A DNA stretch of 64,000 nt from Longibacter salinarum (GCF_002554795.1 NZ_PDEQ01000005.1:347350-411349), one strand, 5' to 3'. Counted from the first letter of the stretch, positions 44,504-53,916 are shown. The notes: a model not told the origin generated them from the sequence alone. Translations and numbers: made by a program.

Positions 44504-45015
44504 GCGAAGACGCCCCGAGACGCATTGTATCGGACACCGGCCCGCTGATCTCTCTGGAAAAGATTTCGGGTGGATATCGGTTTATTTGACGCCTCTATGA
44601 CCGGCTTTTGGTGCCTCTGGCCGTACTAAAAGAACTGGCTGCGGGGGCATTTGAAAGTCAGGCAGCCTACCTCCGGCATTATGAGATCGGAGATCTGATT
44701 GAAGTGCGTGCGCCCTCGCAGCCAAAGCCCGAAGATGCGTTCACGCGACGCTTGGACGAAGGTGAGCGACAGGCGATTCGCCTCGCGTTAGAAAGAGGAC
44801 TCCCGCTTTTGGTCGAGGAGCAGGCCGGACGGGTGGTTGCGCGAGAGCTGGGTCTCAAGATCTCGGGGATTGCCGGTCAAGTGCTTCGGTCCGTACGGGC
44901 GAACGTGCTGCTACCCGCCGAAGCGAAAGAGACGCTTGTTCAACTCAAGACCGCGGGTCGAATCAATCGACAGGTATTTGAGGCGGTGCGCCGTGCGATC
45001 AATGACGCGGTATAA
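44500..45015 (+). pseudogene. DUF3368 PIN-like toxin with a nonsense codon
   Basis: Starting at GTG 44500 the frame encodes RIVSDTGPLISLEKI with the first PIN catalytic Asp (residue 12). A TGA at 44587-44589 then stops it after residue 29. The same frame continues without further stops through YDRLLVPLAVLKEL, DEGERQAIRLALERGLP and GIAGQVLRSVRANVLLP, all DUF3368-like. The TGA sits where family members usually have Arg (IRRLYD pattern), consistent with a CGA-to-TGA change. A restart at TTG/GTG about 44608 would lack the first Asp. Confidence 0.82.
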
Positions 45016-45020
45016 CCCAG

Positions 45021-45146
45021 CGCTCTCATTATGCGAAGTACAAGTCGAAGGGGTATTTTTCTGGGTGTGCGGACGTGATGTCGGTGAGTCTGGGCAGAGG
45101 ATATAGCTCTCCTGTCCGCCCTGTATCGACGTATGAGGGCCGTAGA
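45021..45146. repeat. 126-bp repeat, copy 1 (insertion-sequence end candidate)
   Basis: Starts CGCTCTCATTATGCGAAG 6 bp after the toxin stop and matches 63875-64000 over its length with scattered differences (shared pieces include TCTGGGCAGAGG, ATAGCTC and CGACG.ATGAGGGC). It lies downstream of a transposase remnant. Confidence 0.75.
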
Positions 45147-45340
45147 ACGTCCGCGTAAGGAACTGGCCAGGCGCGTACACCGAACGGACGATACTCTCTG
45201 GGATCGGCTGGCGTCGACCAGAGCCGTCGCAGCAGTCAGCGTACCGTTTCGGTCCCATTCTGGAGCGCCGCTGTAAGCTTCCCCATTCTCTGGCCCAGCC
45301 AGAGATCGAGCATTCGAGAAGATGCCCCCCTCCCCATAAT

Positions 45341-45480
45341 TCAACCAGTCAGAAGTAGAGAGTCGGCGCGGTTGGGGTGGCGTGCGTCAAGGTACATCTC
45401 GGGCGATAGCCCGTCCAGCGATTGATGCGGACGGTAGGCGTTGTAGTCCCGCCGTCCCATCCAACGAATCCCTGCGCCTA
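45341..45480 (-). pseudogene. C-terminal remnant of an IS3-type (rve) transposase
   Basis: Minus-strand reading WMGRRDYNAYRPHQSLDGL, then SPEMYLDARHP and a stop at 45343-45341. W-x-x-YN-x-x-RPH-x-SL is the end of DDE integrase-core transposases of the IS3 group. Only about 45 residues remain; the upstream coding part is gone. Confidence 0.78.
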
Positions 45481-45510
45481 CAGGAGGCCCTTTGAGGAGT
45501 AATTGGGAAG

Positions 45511-46077
45511 CTAATGAAGACAGTAAATCACGATTTGATGTTCGGTGAGAGCGCTGTCATAGAACTGGCGAAGCGTAGGCAAGAGCCGCCAGTTGAGCCG
45601 CGTTTCAAAGAAGTGCGCGCTTTCGCGCCGTAATGGATTACCGAGCTGTTGAAGGTTCGACCGAAGATCGTCATCCTCGACGTCCTCGAGAGAATCGGCA
45701 ATCGATGGAAGATCAGACGGAAGCGAATACCGGACTGGTTTCTCAAAGGCGTGATCGTCTACCGTCCATCCTACCATCGGGGGACCGATAATGGACTGGC
45801 CCTGAAAATCGTCGCTAGGCCGAAAAAAACACCTCGTGCCCGTTCTCATCCCAAGCCAACCCTGAAAGCATCAGATAAACCGTTCGATACGTCTTCCCGA
45901 AACGAATGGATCGCGGAGGATAGCCGTGCGAGTCAGAAGAATCCAAAGCCGAAACCGATAGGCTCGGTTCCTGAAGGCCGGTCGGTCCAGGTCGATATAC
46001 TCAAACCATCGCCTGAGCGTCAAAATGTCTAAGGCGGGCTCGATCGGCAACCGGTAGATGCTCAGATAAACGCCCAT
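45511..46077 (-). pseudogene. DUF1877/YfbM-like gene with frameshifts
   Basis: The N-terminal part MGVYLSIYRLPIEPALDIL looks like the start of DUF1877 proteins. Around 45880-45900 the coding signal changes frame (TYRTVYLMLSGLAWDENGHE in the second frame), then returns for KPVRYSLPSDLPSIADSLED and LLPTLRQFYDSALTEHQIVI at the C-terminus. The C-terminal half aligns with the neighbouring gene at 46136-46702 (RY-x4-SD-x2-P-I spacing). Two shifts are needed for a full protein. Family assignment is from memory of YfbM and moderately sure. Confidence 0.5.
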
Positions 46078-46135
46078 CGCCGGAAAGATGTAACCATGGG
46101 CAGGATGGTGTTCGTCTTTCGGTGTTGGGAGGATG

Positions 46136-46702
46136 TTAGTGGAGCCAGTGAATGGTCATCTCACCAGTTTCTTTTGTCTCCTGGTAGCAACGACGGAGCA
46201 GTGGTATCACGTGCTCAAGCATATGCTCTTTCAACCAGGTTCGACTTTTCTCCGACGCGGCAACCTGATCGATTCTCGCGCGAACCTGTTCGTTCGTGAT
46301 CTCGTCGAGCGTACGCACGATTGGGAAAATGTCTGACCGACAATTGTAGCGTAGCGGATGAATGTAGTCGATGATCGGTTCGCGATTCGTTCTCGACCAG
46401 CCGGACAAACGCGACCCATAGATGGCATTGTACCGGGGATCACTTCTCTCTTCGAGGACAAACTCTTTTGCCCATGCATCATGCACGGTCTCCGTGAGGA
46501 CATCTAGAATCCGTTTGTAATGCGTGGCAAGAACCACATTCCAGACGGGTCTCTCCAATGAATCGTCGGTCCATACTCTCTGAGAAGAACCTTCAATTCG
46601 AGATGGACGACGCTGTTTTATGTCCGTTGTGCTCAGGCGTCCGTAGAGAAGATCGGCGCCGTCCTCAACGGGTATACGGAATACGGAAAGCGAGTTCGGC
46701 AT
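46136..46702 (-). CDS. DUF1877/YfbM-like hypothetical protein
   Basis: 188 residues from ATG 46702, beginning MPNSLSVFRIPVEDGADLL. The central NREPIIDYIHPLRYNCRSD and the C-terminus MLEHVIPLLRRCYQETKETG follow the DUF1877 layout: a mixed alpha/beta protein ending in a helix and strand. Function of the family is unknown; members often occur in polymorphic-toxin immunity neighbourhoods. It directly follows a small open frame (46707-46940) and precedes a decayed paralogue, all in the AT-richer island. Confidence 0.6.
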   Translation of the reverse strand: MPNSLSVFRIPVEDGADLLYGRLSTTDIKQRRPSRIEGSSQRVWTDDSLERPVWNVVLATHYKRILDVLTETVHDAWAKEFVLEERSDPRYNAIYGSRLSGWSRTNREPIIDYIHPLRYNCRSDIFPIVRTLDEITNEQVRARIDQVAASEKSRTWLKEHMLEHVIPLLRRCYQETKETGEMTIHWLH

Positions 46703-46706
46703 GCCA

Positions 46707-46940
46707 CTATTTGTTTTTATCGCACTCGATAGAGAGTGGGATATCAATATCTTTCAGCAAGTCCACAAGGAAACTGAGCGTATCGGCTGTCCCGATCAGA
46801 TTACCAGACAGGCGATATTGACCATACGCATTCTGGATAAATATAAGATGGATTACGTTCACATTTACTCGCTGCGTACGACAGTATGCGCGGTCGCACC
46901 CCGTCCACAGAAGAACCGTCATCAGGGTAAACCCGAGCAC
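46707..46940 (-). CDS. small hypothetical protein, possible lipoprotein
   Basis: 77 residues ending 4 bp before the start of the DUF1877-like gene. The N-terminus (LGFTLMTVLLWTGC) could be a short lipoprotein signal. The C-terminal half (QYRLSGNLIGTADTLSFLVD, then LLKDIDIPLSIECDKNK) reads like a folded domain rather than random frame. No family recognised. Close spacing suggests an operon with 46136-46702. Confidence 0.45.
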   Translation of the reverse strand: MLGFTLMTVLLWTGCDRAYCRTQRVNVNVIHLIFIQNAYGQYRLSGNLIGTADTLSFLVDLLKDIDIPLSIECDKNK

Positions 46941-47716
46941 GACCGCCCATCCGGGCCCATTCGTTCAGCCTCTCGCACAGCACGTAGCCGGTACGGAACG
47001 GAGGTATCGGGCGCGCGGTCGTTCGGATGTTTAACCACAACACATCACATGTGGCAAAATGTCCTGTCTATACCCACATACTATGAATCTACTCTTTACT
47101 TGTTAAAAACTATAACACACCAGTAATAGACAACACGAAGTTAGGCATTCTGTATATTTATGAATGTTTATATTTCAAGTCGCCTTATTGTAATCCCTAG
47201 AGGCGTTTCCACTCCCCCCTGTGTCGCGTCACCCTGATCAGTCCGTGTTCACGGAGTGATGCATCCCTCGCCTTTCCGCCTGATGCTAGCGGGGGTGCCC
47301 CATACCCTGTCGGTGCTCGAATCCTGCTATTCTCGCCCATCGGCGTACAGTTATGGTCGTCATTCGAACGCCGCAGCCCGGAAAACGCGACGGTCATCGG
47401 TTCCTTTCCCCACCCTAAGCATTCGCCCTGCGGAACGTATAAAACAACCGGACTGCGTCTCGACCTCACCCCGACCCCTGCCTCCGGTTAAAGGGTTAGA
47501 TAAGCTCTTGGTGATATTGAATTCATTCCGGCACGCCATTTATTCGCCTACGGCGTTGTATACTTCAGACCGCGAACCCTTTCCGGCGCTCCTCCACCGG
47601 TACGGTCCGCGGCTATGTGAGGCAGAACGGGAAGGATCGCATGCTGGCGGTAGACCGATCGGAGGATCACGGCACGGGAAGGGGAGATAGCCCTCCTCCC
47701 ACGTTCTCCACGTCAG
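46941..47716. other. gene-poor stretch, AT-rich at 47080-47200
   Basis: I find no supportable gene. 47080-47170 is strongly AT-rich and may hold the promoter of the minus-strand DUF1877 operon. GC rises again from about 47210, marking the right edge of the island. Open frames here have no recognisable features. Confidence 0.5.
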
Positions 47717-50700
47717 ATGTTGCCTTCGCCCCGTCGCACCGATCGACATCATCGCGTCGACCGGAGTTATCGCACACGCCCCTCGTCATCGGCCTCTTCG
47801 TCGTCTGCCCCTACATCGCTACGACCGTCTCGTCTCCCCGTCACGCTTCGCGTAGCGGGGCTTTTTCTTTTCCTATGGGTGGCCGTCGCCACGTTTGCCA
47901 CGTCGGCGAGCGCACAGGTCCCGCAGGAGTCCATCCACCCCGGCCTGAGCGGACAGGCTCTCATCGACCAGCTTCGTGCGGACTACGCGCCCGCGCAGAC
48001 GCTCGGCTATGACATCGCCCGCGACTCCCTCTACCGCTACCTCGACACGGCGCGCGGCACGCTCGTCGGCGCCTACGGTGGATACTCGGTCGACATCCCA
48101 GAGGGCGAAGACCCCTCCTCCTACGCCTATCAGAGCGGCTCGGGCATTAGCGCCGAGCACACATGGCCGCAGTCGAAGGGCGCCGGAGATGAGCCGCAGC
48201 GCTCAGACATGCACGCGCTGTACCCGGTCAAGCAGACAATCAACTCGGCAAGGTCGAATCACCCGTTCGCGGAGATCACCGATGCCGACACCGACGGCTG
48301 GTACTACCTCGATCAAAGCCAGTCGAATACGCCGACCAGCAACATCGATGCGTGGAGCGAATCCGACGGCTCATTTTCGAGCAACGCCAACTACTCCGGC
48401 CGCTTCGAGCCCCGCGAGGACCACAAGGGCAACGCGGCCCGCGCCATGTTCTACTTCTGGGTCGTGCACAACGCGGCGATCTCGGACGCGAACTTCTTCG
48501 ACGCCCAGCGCGAAACGCTAATAGCGTGGCACAACCAGGACGAGGTCGACATGAACGAGTCCGACCGGAGCACCTGGATCGCGACGCACCAGGGTACCGA
48601 AAACCCGTTCGTGCGCGACACGACGCTCGTCCGGCGCATCTTCGAGCCGACCTCCACGACGCCGAGCGTCCAGCTTCTGGCAGACGCGAGCACCGTGCTG
48701 GAGTCGGACGGCTTCGCAACCCTCATCGTCGAGCTTAACAACCCCGACGGCACGGCGGTGGACGTCGATGTCGCCTTCAACGCTACGTCGAGCTCCGCAT
48801 CGGCGGCGGACTTCGGCAACTTCTCGACCGAGACCGTGAGCTTCTCGTCCAGTGCCCCCGACGGTGCGACGCAGTCGGTCACGGTGCCTGTCACAGACGA
48901 CACGGAGGTAGAGCCCACCGAAACCGGCGTGTTTGATCTCCAAAACCTCCAGACCACAGGCGACGCCGTTCTGTCTTCGACAAGTTCGGCCAACGTCGAT
49001 ATCAAAGACGACGACGGCACGAGCACCGGATCCGACGCGATCTTTGCCGAGGCCTTCGACGACGCCACGCAGTACACCATCACCACCGGCTCCGACGCGA
49101 CGGACGGCACGTCCAACTACTTCACGCGAACGGACGGCAGCAACATCAACAAAACGTACAGCGGCGTTGAAGGCTCGTTTTTCGCCGGACAGGACATCGA
49201 CGACGGTCAGGTGCTCGGCTCGACGCCGGGCGTGATCACGTGGAGCGGCATCTCGATCGACGGCGCGACGAACCTGCAGTTCAGCGCAGAGGTCGGCGAG
49301 GTGCTGGATGGACCTGGCGATATCGACGACGCTGATTTCCTCCTCTTCGAGTACCGCATCGACGGCGGCACGTGGCAGCCCGTTCTCGCATTCGAAAACG
49401 ACGGCTCGACGTACAACACGAGCTTCCTCGAAGACACAGACTTCGACGGCACGGGCGACGGCACGTCCATCACGAGCAGCGAGGGAACGATGACCGCCTT
49501 CACCAAAGCCATTCCCGAGACCGGATCCACGCTCGACCTTCGCTTTACGGCGTCCGTCAACTCCGGCGATGAGGACTTTGCAATCGATCAGCTGGAGGTA
49601 ACCGGAGATACCGCCCCGACCGCATCGCCCGACTCGGATCTCGTGATCGCTGAGATCATGCAGAATCCGAGTGACGTGAGCGACTCCGATGGCGAATACT
49701 TTGAGGTGTTTAACCCGACCGCCAGCGACATCGACATGAACGGCTGGACGATCGCCGATACCGACATCGACGCGCACACGATTGCGTCTTCGGTGGTGGT
49801 TCCGTCGGGCGAATTCGCTGTTTTCTGTCGCTCCACGCAAGCCGTGTCATCGAGTGCCTGCACGTACGTGTACGACGGACTCATCCTGAGTAACAGCGCC
49901 GACGAACTCATCCTCCAGGATGCGCAGGGGACCGAGATTGATCGCGTCGAATACGACGGCGGCCCCGACTGGCCCGACCCGACGGGCGCCGCGATGGTCT
50001 TTACCGGCGTCGCAGCCGACGACAACGCGGTGGCGTCGAACTGGACGACCGCGACCAGCCGCGAGAACCTCTTTAACACGAACAGCGGCTCTGATCTCGG
50101 ATCGCCGGGCACTCGAGGCTCCGATCAGTCAATCGGAGACCTGACCACGATTCCGGTCGAAATGGCCGGCCTGACCGCCAACGTGAGCGGCCGCGACGCG
50201 ATCCTGGAGTGGAGCACGTTCACCGAGACGAACAACGCCGGCTTCTTCATCGATCACAGCGTTGAGGGATCGCCTGCTGCCTCCTTCCGAGAAATCGGGT
50301 TCGTGGAAGGTGCTCGGACGAGCACCTCGAGCACGCGCTACGTCTTCCGCGCCGCGGATCTCGACGCCGGCCGCCACACGTTCCGCCTTCGTCAGCGAGA
50401 CCTGGACGGCACGGAAACGGTCGTCGGAAGCGTCGACCTCCGCGTTCTCCCGTCGGAGCCGCTCGCCATGACGGCCATCGCGCCCCACCCGGTGCGGGAG
50501 CAATCCACCCTCCGGGTCTCCGTGCAGGAGCGGGCGGACGTTACCGTTGCGCTCTACGACCTTCTAGGGCGCCGCGTGCAGGTTCTACACGAGGGAGGCA
50601 TCGGACCCGCATCACCGGTCGCGCTCTCGCTTGACGCGTCGACCCTCCCGAGTGGGACGTACTTCCTCCGCGCCACCGGGAACGGCACGTCGGTGACGCA

Positions 50701-50722
50701 GCGACTGACGGTCGTGCGCTGA
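47717..50722 (+). CDS. secreted endonuclease I with Calx-beta, lamin-tail and sorting domains
   Basis: 1001 residues. A 45-residue basic leader and signal (VAGLFLFLWVAVATFATSAS) lead to a nuclease domain at about 70-300 with EHTWPQSKG, SDMHALYP and FEPREDHKGNAARAMFYF, the endonuclease I His/Asn motifs. Then come a Calx-beta domain at about 317-430, a jelly-roll-like region, a lamin-tail domain at about 640-760 (IAEIMQNPSDVSDSDGEYFE) and a C-terminal Por-type sorting domain (YDLLGRRVQVL, LPSGTYFLRATG). Probably an extracellular DNase for nutrient or biofilm DNA. The basic leader is unusual, but no later ATG precedes the signal. Confidence 0.88.
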   Translation: MLPSPRRTDRHHRVDRSYRTRPSSSASSSSAPTSLRPSRLPVTLRVAGLFLFLWVAVATFATSASAQVPQESIHPGLSGQALIDQLRADYAPAQTLGYDIARDSLYRYLDTARGTLVGAYGGYSVDIPEGEDPSSYAYQSGSGISAEHTWPQSKGAGDEPQRSDMHALYPVKQTINSARSNHPFAEITDADTDGWYYLDQSQSNTPTSNIDAWSESDGSFSSNANYSGRFEPREDHKGNAARAMFYFWVVHNAAISDANFFDAQRETLIAWHNQDEVDMNESDRSTWIATHQGTENPFVRDTTLVRRIFEPTSTTPSVQLLADASTVLESDGFATLIVELNNPDGTAVDVDVAFNATSSSASAADFGNFSTETVSFSSSAPDGATQSVTVPVTDDTEVEPTETGVFDLQNLQTTGDAVLSSTSSANVDIKDDDGTSTGSDAIFAEAFDDATQYTITTGSDATDGTSNYFTRTDGSNINKTYSGVEGSFFAGQDIDDGQVLGSTPGVITWSGISIDGATNLQFSAEVGEVLDGPGDIDDADFLLFEYRIDGGTWQPVLAFENDGSTYNTSFLEDTDFDGTGDGTSITSSEGTMTAFTKAIPETGSTLDLRFTASVNSGDEDFAIDQLEVTGDTAPTASPDSDLVIAEIMQNPSDVSDSDGEYFEVFNPTASDIDMNGWTIADTDIDAHTIASSVVVPSGEFAVFCRSTQAVSSSACTYVYDGLILSNSADELILQDAQGTEIDRVEYDGGPDWPDPTGAAMVFTGVAADDNAVASNWTTATSRENLFNTNSGSDLGSPGTRGSDQSIGDLTTIPVEMAGLTANVSGRDAILEWSTFTETNNAGFFIDHSVEGSPAASFREIGFVEGARTSTSSTRYVFRAADLDAGRHTFRLRQRDLDGTETVVGSVDLRVLPSEPLAMTAIAPHPVREQSTLRVSVQERADVTVALYDLLGRRVQVLHEGGIGPASPVALSLDASTLPSGTYFLRATGNGTSVTQRLTVVR

Positions 50723-50770
50723 TCCCATCCGAGCGGTTCTCACGGATCGCACGATAATGTGTGTCTCCAC

Positions 50771-50809
50771 CGCGGGGACGGGCGGCCTTCGGGTCGGCTC
50801 GTCCCCGCG
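50771..50809. terminator. bidirectional terminator after the nuclease gene
   Basis: CGCGGGGACG (50771-50780) pairs perfectly with CGTCCCCGCG (50800-50809), between convergent genes. Confidence 0.75.
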
Positions 50810-50904
50810 TGGCATTTGGGGGGAAATCGGAGATGGTAGGCGCGGCCTTTCTGCCTTCACTGCGTCGCCATGGTGACATCGTCCCACGGCCTGCGTTTGC
50901 TTCG

Positions 50905-51708
50905 CTAGAAGACGCCGTATGGAATCGGGCCATTCACGACAACCTCCGTCACCGTGATCACGATCGGCTCGTCGTTCATCAACCGTCTCATCTGGTCGCC
51001 CATCATTTTCTCCATGCTCTCGCGCTGAGCCTCGGGCATGTTTTCCATCTGCTTCTTCATCTGCTCCATCTGCTTGCGCTGCTCTTCCGATACGTCCATA
51101 CGTATCTCCATGCGGAACGGGAGCGACACGCCATCGACGGTCCGGTAATCTTTCATATCCATCGTCATCCCACCATCGCCCTGGGGCGTCATGCCTCTCA
51201 GGGACATGCGGCGCATGTAGTTGTCACCCACGCCAATGAAATAGGTAACCTCGCTCGCCGTGCGTAGACTTTCGTCTAACTGGCCCGGTTCACTTACGCG
51301 GATGACGTGACATTCGGTACCATTGACCGTTTCGGTCCCGGCGTATGACCCAATCTCTCCAATTTTCGCGTACTGATCAGCCTGATTCTGCATGGCATCA
51401 GCGCCCATCGGACGCCCCTGTCCGCTCACCTGCACTGCCGAGCGAAAGTCGAATGGGCCTCCTCCCTCCTCCTTTTTGTAGTACGTGGTATACGTGTCGG
51501 TCTTCATCATATAGTTGTCGACATCCTCAAACATCGACGCGTGCGTGCGTTGGACGTCGTTCATGACGGATGCGGCCGTCTGCGCCGACGCTAGCGGAGC
51601 AAGAGGCACGGCAGCAGCGAAAAGAAGCGCCAGCAGCAGAAGGCTACGGCTACAGGCACGTTGTACGGACGCAAAAGACGCGGAAAAGAAGGACGCTGTC
51701 GTCGTCAT
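50905..51708 (-). CDS. exported LolA-like hypothetical protein
   Basis: 267 residues with a signal peptide (SLLLLALLFAAAVPLAPLAS, cleavage after SAQ). The body, with strands such as DNYMMKTDTYTTYYKK and VTYFIGVGDNYMRRM followed by YRTVDGVSLPFRMEIRM, resembles outer-membrane lipoprotein-sorting (LolA/LppX-like) beta-sheet proteins. A Met/Gln/Lys-rich helix (EEQRKQMEQMKKQMENM) interrupts it near 215-245, which is unusual. Function is not established. Confidence 0.7.
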   Translation of the reverse strand: MTTTASFFSASFASVQRACSRSLLLLALLFAAAVPLAPLASAQTAASVMNDVQRTHASMFEDVDNYMMKTDTYTTYYKKEEGGGPFDFRSAVQVSGQGRPMGADAMQNQADQYAKIGEIGSYAGTETVNGTECHVIRVSEPGQLDESLRTASEVTYFIGVGDNYMRRMSLRGMTPQGDGGMTMDMKDYRTVDGVSLPFRMEIRMDVSEEQRKQMEQMKKQMENMPEAQRESMEKMMGDQMRRLMNDEPIVITVTEVVVNGPIPYGVF

Positions 51709-51919
51709 AGATCAGAGAGGCGAGAGGAACGGAAATGATACACACATTTGTTGAGTCGGAGGGTCGTACCCCAAGGCCCACTCCATGTTTTCGGTTAGTT
51801 GCTGGGAGAGAGAACACCGTCTCGCTGAATTTGCGAATCGCTGCACTCCGGACGGCTATTCTTTGGGATGGGAATGACCAATAATCAACACGTGGCAACG
51901 ATACGATCGTACCCCCCGG

Positions 51920-52288
51920 TCATGTCTGAGCCTTCTCCGGCAACGACTCATACCAATCCCGGAGTTCGTCCAAAAACCCGAGCGCCGTCGTACCCAGCGG
52001 CGTGATGCTGTATTCTACGCCAAGGGGGCGCGTCTCAATCACTTCGCGCTCGATCAGGTTATGGGACTCCAGGTGCTTCAGGCGAGTGGAGACCATTCGC
52101 TTGCTGGCCCCTCCGACCATTCGAGCAAGGTCGTTGAAGCGCACGGGCCCATCTTTCAGGTGCCACAGAATGGACCCCGTCCACTTCCCACCGAGAATGC
52201 GCATCCCCTTCTCGATCGAACAAGGCTCCTCACACGAATCGACAGCCGTTTTCCGGCCCTGTTCGTCGGTCTCAACTCGGGCATTCAT
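51920..52288 (-). CDS. HxlR-family transcriptional regulator
   Basis: 122 residues: EEPCSIEKGMRILGGKWTGS and ILWHLKDGPVRFNDLARMVG are diagnostic of HxlR winged-helix proteins, with recognition helix KRMVSTRLKHLE. Cysteines precede the first helix (CEEPC), as in YodB-type redox sensors. Divergent from the MdaB-like quinone reductase with an inverted repeat between them, so it is its probable regulator. Confidence 0.9.
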   Translation of the reverse strand: MNARVETDEQGRKTAVDSCEEPCSIEKGMRILGGKWTGSILWHLKDGPVRFNDLARMVGGASKRMVSTRLKHLESHNLIEREVIETRPLGVEYSITPLGTTALGFLDELRDWYESLPEKAQT

Positions 52289-52300
52289 CGTTTCTTCGGG

Positions 52301-52337
52301 TGGTTACTAAAAGTACACTAGTTGATTCGAGTAACCA
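52301..52337. promoter_or_regulatory. HxlR operator candidate in the divergent region
   Basis: Perfect 8-bp arms TGGTTACT (52301-52308) and AGTAACCA (52330-52337), with TACTAAAAGTA nested in the left part. It lies 13 bp upstream of the HxlR start and about 70 bp upstream of the reductase. Confidence 0.65.
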
Positions 52338-52405
52338 TTCGCTCTACGTTTGGATCCGTGCAATCGAGCACGACCGCAATATCCAACCAACGCTGACGAG
52401 ACGAC

Positions 52406-53047
52406 ATGCAGAACGTCCTGATTATCAATGGACACCAGCCCTATCCATTTGCCGAAGGCCGGCTGAACGGCACCTTCGTGTCCATTGCTCGCGAGCACCT
52501 GGAGGCCCGCGGTGACACCGTACGGCTGACGGAGGTCGCCGGCGGCGATGGATGGGACGTAGAGGAGGAGGTAGAAAACCACCAGTGGGCCGATGTCGTG
52601 CTGATGCAATTTCCCGTCAACTGGATGAGCATGCCCTGGAGCCTGAAAAAGTACATGGACGAGGTCTACACCGCCGGCATGGACGGGCGGATGTGTAACG
52701 GCGACGGCCGACATGGACCGGACGAGAACCACCAGTATGGGCTCGGCGGCACCCTCACGAATACGGCCTACATGCTCTCGCTCACCTTCAATGCACCGCG
52801 TGACGCCTTTGACACCTCCGATGCGCCGTTCTTCGACGGGCGCTCCGTGGACGACCTGCTGAACCCGATGCATCTGAATTGCGCGTTCTTCGGCATGACG
52901 AAGACACCCACCTTTTCAGCGCATGACGTGATGAAAAACCCGGACATCGAAACCGATATCGCGCGCTTCAAGACCCACCTCGATCGCCACTTTCCGCCGC
53001 ATTCGAACGAAGAGATGCCGGTCACGGAACGGGCAACGAGCGAGTAA
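52406..53047 (+). CDS. MdaB-type NAD(P)H quinone oxidoreductase
   Basis: 213-residue flavodoxin-fold protein: VLIINGHQPYPFAEGRLNGT near the N-terminus, then ADVVLMQFPVNWMSMPWSLK and YMDEVYTAGMDGRM, as in MdaB/NQO enzymes that reduce quinones by two electrons using FAD. Divergently paired with an HxlR regulator and followed by a peroxiredoxin-like gene, so it belongs to an electrophile/oxidative stress unit. Confidence 0.9.
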   Translation: MQNVLIINGHQPYPFAEGRLNGTFVSIAREHLEARGDTVRLTEVAGGDGWDVEEEVENHQWADVVLMQFPVNWMSMPWSLKKYMDEVYTAGMDGRMCNGDGRHGPDENHQYGLGGTLTNTAYMLSLTFNAPRDAFDTSDAPFFDGRSVDDLLNPMHLNCAFFGMTKTPTFSAHDVMKNPDIETDIARFKTHLDRHFPPHSNEEMPVTERATSE

Positions 53048-53102
53048 TTCGACTTCGCCCCCCACTGCACGCCTCTCGCGCTTCTCCATCTCCGCTTCAG
53101 CT

Positions 53103-53627
53103 ATGCCAACGACACCACGCTCAAGACAATCTGCCCCCGCTCTTTCGTTTCCGACCATCGGCGGAGGCAACTGGTCGTTACAGGATCAGTCCCCGGAGAA
53201 CTTCACGCTCATTGTTTTCTACCGGGGTCTACACTGTCCCGTCTGCAAGTCGTATTTAGAAACGCTATCAGACGTACAGTCGGACTATGCCGATCTTGGG
53301 GTGGAGATGGCCGCCGTGAGCATGGACACCAAGTCGCGCGCCCGCAAGACACGCATGGACTGGGGGATCGGTGATTATCCGCTGGGCTATAACCTTGACC
53401 TGGAGACGGCAAACGCGTGGGGGCTCTACCTGAGCGAAGGAATCAAGGAAGGCGAACCGGACCTGTTCTCCGAACCCGGGCTGTTTCTCGTTTGCCCCGA
53501 CGGCCGGCTCTACTACTCTGCGATCAACTCCGCTCCGTGGGGACGTCCCCACCTTCCGTCGTTTCGGAAGACCGTCGACTACATCGTTACCCACGACTAC
53601 CCTGCGCGGGGCGAACACGGTTCGTGA
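53103..53627 (+). CDS. AhpC/TSA-like thioredoxin-fold protein
   Basis: 174 residues: LIVFYRGLHCPVCKSYL holds a CxxC redox pair at the usual position, followed by AAVSMDTKSRARKTRMDWGI. Peroxiredoxin-like redoxins of this kind reduce peroxides or disulfides. It is 55 bp downstream of mdaB, probably cotranscribed. Confidence 0.88.
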   Translation: MPTTPRSRQSAPALSFPTIGGGNWSLQDQSPENFTLIVFYRGLHCPVCKSYLETLSDVQSDYADLGVEMAAVSMDTKSRARKTRMDWGIGDYPLGYNLDLETANAWGLYLSEGIKEGEPDLFSEPGLFLVCPDGRLYYSAINSAPWGRPHLPSFRKTVDYIVTHDYPARGEHGS

Positions 53628-53916
53628 GATCGCCGCCACGTATTGCGGAGCCGGTGACCGTTGGGTTGTGGTGAGACCTCGGGACCCGTAGGCGTCGTAC
53701 CGTGCAGCACACGCAAAATGACCCGCGTACAACGTGCGCACAAAGGATTGACTTCCAGCGCAACATGCGTAAAAGCGATTGGCGGACAGATTGTCTATTC
53801 TTTGAACGCAGAACTCTTCGATACGACGTCCAGGAGCGCTACCGGGCCTGGACGTTCGCCCGACTTCCGGGCCTCGAAGCGGATCTCTCGCCCTCCTGCA
53901 CGTCTCCCTCCACTCT

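Noticed and set aside
46701..47126. 141-codon plus-strand frame in the island
   Set aside because: Overlaps the minus-strand small gene and has no coherent protein features.
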